Shown: in pieces, positions 5,669 through 9,045 of the stretch
Position numbering within the stretch: the first letter of the stretch is position 1
Layout of the letters: each line of letters begins with the position of its first letter
DNA from: DATDCY01 sp031406795 [NCBI: Candidatus Rokuibacteriota bacterium]
GTDB taxonomy: Bacteria; JAUVQV01
NCBI GenBank assembly: GCA_031406795.1
Contig: JANOHV010000013.1
Coordinates: 1-9,045, forward strand
Reading direction: 5' to 3'
Length of the DNA stretch: 9,045 nt
Position numbers and translations under genes: made by a program
The notes under the pieces: generated by a model
What the model was told of the DNA's origin: nothing
Seen by the model: the letters and a program-made list of their open reading frames with translations, nothing else
Databases searched by the model: none

Positions 5669-7549
5669 ATGAAACGAGGGACTGTCTCATGTTCGTGGGC
5701 ACTCGTCCTTTCCTTGGCGGCATCGGTTCACATAGCCAACGCAGCTAGCTTTGATTGTGCGAAGGCAGGATCAACAGCCGAGAAATTGATCTGTAAAATC
5801 AAGCAACTCTCAGACCTCGATGACCAACTCTCCGCACAATACAAGACCGCGATGAGCACTACCTCCAACAAAGAAGCTATAAAGGCTGAACAACTCCGTT
5901 GGCTGAAGGAACGTAATGCCCAAAAAGATGAGACTTCCTTGAGGTATGTTTATGAGGGACGCATTGCAGTTTTGACCATGGGGGGGGAAGAGACACTGAG
6001 AAGGCGAGCTGAGCAAGGCGACGTTAAAGCTCAGGTCATCCTCGGGGAAATGCTATCCATGAAGAACGACGCCGAAGATATCAAATGGTTTCGCAAAGCC
6101 GCGGAGCAGGGAAACGTTGACGCTCAGGTATTATTGGGGGTGCGCTATTCCGGTGCCGAATCGATCAAATGGTTACGCAAGGCTGCCGAGCAGGGGTCCA
6201 CTGAAGGCATGGTGCTCATCGCTGTCTCGTATTACGACGGCCGTAATGGGACCCAGGACTACGCCGAAGCGATCAAGTGGTACCGCAAGGCCGCCGATTT
6301 GGGCGATGCCAACGCTAAGTGCAGACTTGGGGAGATTTACTCAGAAGGGATCGGCGTACCCCGGGACTACGCCGAAGGGATGAAGTGGTACCGCAGTGCC
6401 GCCGCGCAAGGCGATGGCCCTGCTCAGGACGCACTGGGCGAGATCTACTGCAAGGGTGAAGGTGTGCCTCAGGACACCGCCGCCGGAATCAAGTGGTACA
6501 GCATGAAGGCGGAACACGGAGAGCGACTTCATCAGCGCCTCCTCGGGGATATGTACTACAAGAGGTACGACCACAACAAAGATACATGCGTACCTCAGGA
6601 TTACACTGAGGCTGCGAAGTGGTACCGCAAGGCCGCGGAACAGTGGGACATTGACGCTCCATTGCACCTCGGGGAGATGTATGCCAATGGCACTGGCGTA
6701 CCCAAGAACAGCGCCGAGGCTGCAAAGTGGTACCGCCAGGCGGCAGAACTGGGGAACGTCGAGGCGCAGTTACACCTCGGGGAGATGTACTCCACAGGAA
6801 CCGGCGTGCCCAAAGACTACGCTGAATCTGCGAAGTGGTACCGCGAGGCGGCGGAGCAAGGGAGCGCTCCGGCTCAGATCAATCTCGGGGAGATGTACTC
6901 AGAAGGGATCGGCGTACCCAAAGACAGCGCCAAGGCCGCCGAATGGTACAGCAAGGCGGGCGAGCATGGCTATGAATTTGACGCAGCCGATCAGCCAACA
7001 CCTGTACCCTCTTCGGAACCTGCTCCCGATGTACCTCCTGCACCGATATCGACGCCACCATCCGCAGCAGCCGCCGGCGCGCCTGCTGCCCGAACAACCA
7101 ACACGCCTGAGCCCTCCTTGAAGATTAAAGGGCTCTTCATCGGAATGGATATCAGGACGGTGCCAGCGATCTTGAAACAGAAGTTTCCTGATGGACAAGA
7201 CTTCGAAGTTGGGGATCTCATTGCCGAACGACAATCTGTTCTGGTTCTCCATGGAACGGATGGTGTTGTCTGTATTATTGCGTGTGGGCCCGACAGCCCG
7301 GCCGTAGTTGCCATAGCTTTCGAGAAGGTTGCCGTCGATGCCTTGTTCAATGCCGCTGGCATGGAGGCATCGGAGTTTGCCAAAGCTTTTGTCGACGGGT
7401 ACCAGATTCCAAGCATGGATGTCAGCGACGACAGAAAGTCCTGGGTCTATCTCAGCCCAGAAGGCTATAAGGTCAGCATTACTTTAGGCAAGCAGCTGAT
7501 CATTGTTAAGACTCCAAACTCCACCGAACGAAAGAAGTCTTTTGATTAG
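5669..7549 (+). CDS. Exported LprI-like / Sel1-repeat protein, 626 aa
   Basis: Secreted or periplasmic repeat protein. Residues 1-25 form a signal peptide (MKRG, hydrophobic ALVLSLAASV, cleavage after ANA). Residues 27-100 match the LprI/DUF1311 pattern with C30 and C42 (FDCAKAGSTAEKLICKIKQLSDLD...LRWLKERN), a family linked to lysozyme inhibition. Nine Sel1 repeats follow (about 111-455), e.g. RKAADLGDANAKCRLGEIYS; repeat 2 is shortened to 28 residues and repeat 6 is lengthened to 42. Sel1 repeats are TPR-like protein-binding solenoids. A Pro/Ala-rich linker (about 460-505) leads to a C-terminal domain (about 508-626, starting LKIKGLFIGMDIRTVPAIL) that I cannot assign. AAAGGGAG before ATG 5669 supports the start. 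The Fic gene follows after 4 nt, so the two are probably made together. Role: envelope scaffold or inhibitor, inferred from domains only. Confidence 0.9.
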   Translation: MKRGTVSCSWALVLSLAASVHIANAASFDCAKAGSTAEKLICKIKQLSDLDDQLSAQYKTAMSTTSNKEAIKAEQLRWLKERNAQKDETSLRYVYEGRIAVLTMGGEETLRRRAEQGDVKAQVILGEMLSMKNDAEDIKWFRKAAEQGNVDAQVLLGVRYSGAESIKWLRKAAEQGSTEGMVLIAVSYYDGRNGTQDYAEAIKWYRKAADLGDANAKCRLGEIYSEGIGVPRDYAEGMKWYRSAAAQGDGPAQDALGEIYCKGEGVPQDTAAGIKWYSMKAEHGERLHQRLLGDMYYKRYDHNKDTCVPQDYTEAAKWYRKAAEQWDIDAPLHLGEMYANGTGVPKNSAEAAKWYRQAAELGNVEAQLHLGEMYSTGTGVPKDYAESAKWYREAAEQGSAPAQINLGEMYSEGIGVPKDSAKAAEWYSKAGEHGYEFDAADQPTPVPSSEPAPDVPPAPISTPPSAAAAGAPAARTTNTPEPSLKIKGLFIGMDIRTVPAILKQKFPDGQDFEVGDLIAERQSVLVLHGTDGVVCIIACGPDSPAVVAIAFEKVAVDALFNAAGMEASEFAKAFVDGYQIPSMDVSDDRKSWVYLSPEGYKVSITLGKQLIIVKTPNSTERKKSFD

Positions 7550-7553
7550 GGAT

Positions 7554-8333
7554 ATGAAAACAAGCGACCAGGAAAAGAAACATTACGCACGCCAAGAATG
7601 CAGGGCTTTTTCATCGTGGGATCAGCTCCTGCCAGTTGGGCAGTTAAGCGTGGTCTTCCATGCCATCCATGGCTTGGAATCGGCGTGGGGAAAAACAGGT
7701 GATCTGGCAGAACAAAATAATTACAACCTGTTTCGAGCACTCAACCCACACATTAGTCCTGCTCTCGTCAATCCGATCATCAGCGGTAGCTTTAAGCCTA
7801 GGAATTTCATTCACCGCTTTGAGCAGCACTATTCTACGCCGGGATATTTGGACATACAGGTTTTGCCACACTTTTTTAAAACCGTGGACGAATTGGCGCA
7901 TAGTTTTGTAGACAAGAAGGAGAAAGATGAGGCCGAAGAATTCCTAGCGTTTGTCTACATGTACTTTCTCATTTGCCATCCCTTTGTCGACGGAAATGGC
8001 CGAGTAGCACGCAGTCTGCTTGATTACTATAATCACAAATTAGATTTTATGATCCATGATGTCTGGAACAATTCAGACCCCAAGTTCGCCAACGAGGCAT
8101 TTCACAAGGAAGCTTTCAATATGTTCTACTGCTCACAGGCACATCTCATTTCATACGACTATGCAACGGTTGTATCTCTCCCAATACATGTCAAGCAGGA
8201 GTTGACTAAATTAGCCGACCATCTGATCGGATGGGCTGATAATGTCAGAAACTCAAAAGCTCTATCGAGCTACAGGAGTGTTTCAGTTATGGCGAATGGA
8301 ATCAGGATGCTCCATTCAAAGAAGGGAGTCTGA
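7554..8333 (+). CDS. Fic-domain protein (probable AMP/nucleotide transferase), 259 aa
   Basis: Fic enzymes attach AMP or another phosphate-containing group to protein hydroxyls. The canonical active-site loop is intact at residues 142-153, HPFVDGNGRVAR, matching HxFx(D/E)GNGRxxR with catalytic H142, and is preceded by a helix (EEFLAFVYMYFLIC). The N-terminal about 100 residues contain the motif-poor part of the fold (LPVGQLSVVFHAIHGLE). I see no [S/T]xxxE[G/N] inhibitory helix, nor a separate small antitoxin gene next to it, so control of activity is unclear. I chose ATG 7554 because it lies 4 nt after the Sel1 stop with AGGGA just before it; the frame is open to 7503 but that would overlap the Sel1 gene. 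The two 60-nt lines I counted are about 42-48% GC, well below the left arm, which suggests separate origin. Fic can act as toxin, effector or housekeeping modifier; which applies is open. Confidence 0.9.
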   Translation: MKTSDQEKKHYARQECRAFSSWDQLLPVGQLSVVFHAIHGLESAWGKTGDLAEQNNYNLFRALNPHISPALVNPIISGSFKPRNFIHRFEQHYSTPGYLDIQVLPHFFKTVDELAHSFVDKKEKDEAEEFLAFVYMYFLICHPFVDGNGRVARSLLDYYNHKLDFMIHDVWNNSDPKFANEAFHKEAFNMFYCSQAHLISYDYATVVSLPIHVKQELTKLADHLIGWADNVRNSKALSSYRSVSVMANGIRMLHSKKGV

Positions 8334-8532
8334 TCGATCCGTCAAGTCGAGGTTGCCTCGTGCAGTCTCAAGCCAGATCCGACGCCTGACGTTTCCCCCA
8401 GGATCAACGATTCTCGGTCCACGAAGGCTTGTGTTACCGTGCCAGTATCCCCCGCCCGCCCCGTGCTCCGGGCCACCTCCGCCAGCTCCGGGACTCCGGT
8501 CACTACGGCACCGCAAAAGCCGCTCCGCTCAG

Positions 8533-8564
8533 CACGGCCGATAACTGCGCAGTTATCGGCCGTG
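8533..8564. repeat. 32-bp perfect palindrome
   Basis: The left arm CACGGCCGATAACTGC is followed immediately by its exact reverse complement. Centre is the self-complementary TGCGCA. Read as a recombinase core site it has arms ending in TTATCGGC around an 8-bp CTGCGCAG centre. There is no T-run after it, so it is not a typical terminator. It could extrude as a cruciform or bind a dimeric protein. Confidence 0.75.
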
Positions 8565-8662
8565 GCCATTCAGTCACGCCCCTTGCAGCCAAAGCAGCGG
8601 TTAAGGAAAAAACAGGCTCGTTCCGCAAGGGTCGCGCCTTCATGGCTCCCCTCGCTCCCGCT

Positions 8663-8687
8663 TTTACATAACCGGAGGTTATGTAAA
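8663..8687. repeat. 25-bp inverted repeat, dif-like arms
   Basis: The arms TTTACATAACC (8663-8673) and GGTTATGTAAA (8677-8687) are exact reverse complements around GGA. Seen as a tyrosine-recombinase core site it has arms TTTACATAA and TTATGTAAA around a 7-bp centre CCGGAGG; TTATGTAAA resembles the XerD half of dif (TTATGTTAAAT). The right 13-bp terminal repeat begins at the next base. Confidence 0.75.
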
Positions 8688-8752
8688 CTTTTGCGGTGCC
8701 TCCGTTCCCTACGCCCCTGCGCCACCTCCGGCGGCCCTCCGCACTCCCGTCC

Positions 8753-8766
8753 GGCCCCCAGGGGCC
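8753..8766. repeat. Short GC inverted repeat
   Basis: GGCCCC and GGGGCC are separated by CA. With only two bases between the arms a real hairpin would lose its inner pairs. It may add to local secondary structure together with the hairpin at 8796. Confidence 0.4.
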
Positions 8767-8795
8767 TCCCTTCCCGTGCAGAGGCGCTCCGTCAT

Positions 8796-8821
8796 GCGCC
8801 TTGCCCGCGGCGGCAAGGCGC
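8796..8821. repeat. GC-rich hairpin, 10-bp stem
   Basis: GCGCCTTGCC and GGCAAGGCGC are exact reverse complements around a 6-base loop CGCGGC. The stem is stable, but no run of T follows on either side, so intrinsic termination is unlikely. Confidence 0.6.
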
Positions 8822-9045
8822 CCGCCGTCGCTACCGTGCCAAAAACAAGCCGTTAAAAGAGGGATGCGGATCTTTCCCTTAACCGTCGCCGTGCCGACAA
8901 TTGCGGGGTCAAGTACGCAAACGACATCTCGATTGTGAGGCTAGAAAGGTCCACGGTCCCCGACGATGCCGAGAGCCACATACTCGAATCCCCATCGACA
9001 GTTACGGGTTCGTGCCCGGAGGAGCGCAATCGGATTATTGCCGCA

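Larger units (their letters stand above)
8507..8700. mobile_element. 194-bp MITE-like segment bounded by 13-bp inverted repeats
   Basis: GGCACCGCAAAAG at 8507-8519 is the exact reverse complement of CTTTTGCGGTGCC at 8688-8700. Between them lie a 32-bp and a 25-bp palindrome; the latter directly abuts the right repeat. The segment codes for nothing recognisable. No target-site duplication is visible at the outer edges (CACTAC left, TCCGTT right). It could be a miniature element, the remnant end of a transposon, or a recombination/replication site; the mobile-element label is tentative. Confidence 0.45.
8334..9045. other. Non-coding, palindrome-rich region downstream of Fic gene
   Basis: About 710 nt without a gene I can support. 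Open frames exist on both strands, but they have no ribosome sites, show no recognisable domain and have compositions typical of out-of-frame GC-rich DNA. The plus strand is C-rich, with recurring CTCCG/CCTCCG words (GCCACCTCCG at 8472-8481 and 8721-8730). It contains a 194-bp segment with terminal inverted repeats, two long palindromes and two GC-rich hairpins. I see no clear rho-independent terminator after the Fic gene. The last 120 nt show nothing recognisable. Confidence 0.7.

Noticed and set aside
7554-7620. TSDQE near the Fic N-terminus as a class II inhibitory motif
   Set aside because: It lacks the Gly/Asn after the Glu and a clear inhibitory helix context, so I do not call it [S/T]xxxE[G/N].
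8342-8569. Minus-strand open frame of 75 codons after the Fic gene
   Set aside because: Its first part is translated palindrome DNA, there is no ribosome site, and the protein matches nothing I know.
8663-8687. Integron attC site
   Set aside because: The arm GTTATGT does not fit the attC GTTRRRY rule, and the asymmetric R/L box layout with extrahelical bases is missing.
8439-8882. Plus-strand open frame of 147 codons in the palindrome-rich region
   Set aside because: The Pro/Arg/Ala-rich composition is that of random GC-rich DNA, and it spans all the symmetric elements.
8857-9045. Plus-strand frame open to the right edge (63 codons)
   Set aside because: There is no ATG in frame, no ribosome site and no recognisable motif; it cannot be judged without sequence to the right.
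1-9045. CRISPR array, tRNA or rRNA genes
   Set aside because: No regularly spaced 25-40-bp repeats and no tRNA- or rRNA-like sequence were seen by eye on either strand.

Overview
The window looks like part of an integrated mobile element (phage-, ICE- or plasmid-like) in a GC-rich bacterium. The left arm is strongly GC-rich (about 68% in a primase line I counted). Shine-Dalgarno motifs, overlapping genes and ATG/GTG starts are all bacterial. The sequence alone does not fix the host. Gene content and GC would suit a deltaproteobacterium or a similar environmental lineage, but that is only a guess. There are no rRNA, tRNA or CRISPR features and no housekeeping genes.

Left arm (about 1-4357), all transcribed leftward: a DUF5659-like small protein, a 902-aa DnaG-type primase with an added P-loop ATPase domain, a spacer with 11-bp iteron-like repeats, a complete tyrosine recombinase with all catalytic residues, and the first 71 codons of a second tyrosine recombinase. 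The second gene overlaps the first by 8 nt and runs off the left edge. This is a replication-plus-integration module.

Control region (4358-4496): a divergent intergenic region with a perfect 19-bp palindrome. It sits inside a sigma70-like promoter that faces the primase/recombinase arm. The first gene on the other side encodes an XRE-type HTH repressor, so the layout resembles a phage lysogeny switch.

Right arm (4497-8333), all transcribed rightward: the XRE regulator, a DUF4160 protein, a DUF2442 protein and a 75-aa unknown, tightly packed or overlapping. After 56 nt comes a 626-aa exported protein (LprI-like N-terminus, nine Sel1 repeats, Pro/Ala-rich linker, unassigned C-terminal domain), followed 4 nt later by a Fic-domain protein with an intact catalytic motif. 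Base composition drops to about 45% GC in the Fic gene, so the arm looks like assembled cargo.

Right end (8334-9045): about 710 nt with no convincing gene but rich in symmetry. A 194-bp segment is bounded by perfect 13-bp inverted repeats and holds a 32-bp and a 25-bp palindrome, both with TTAT at the inner arm edges as in Xer/dif-type recombination sites. GC-rich hairpins follow. This is the least explained part of the window.
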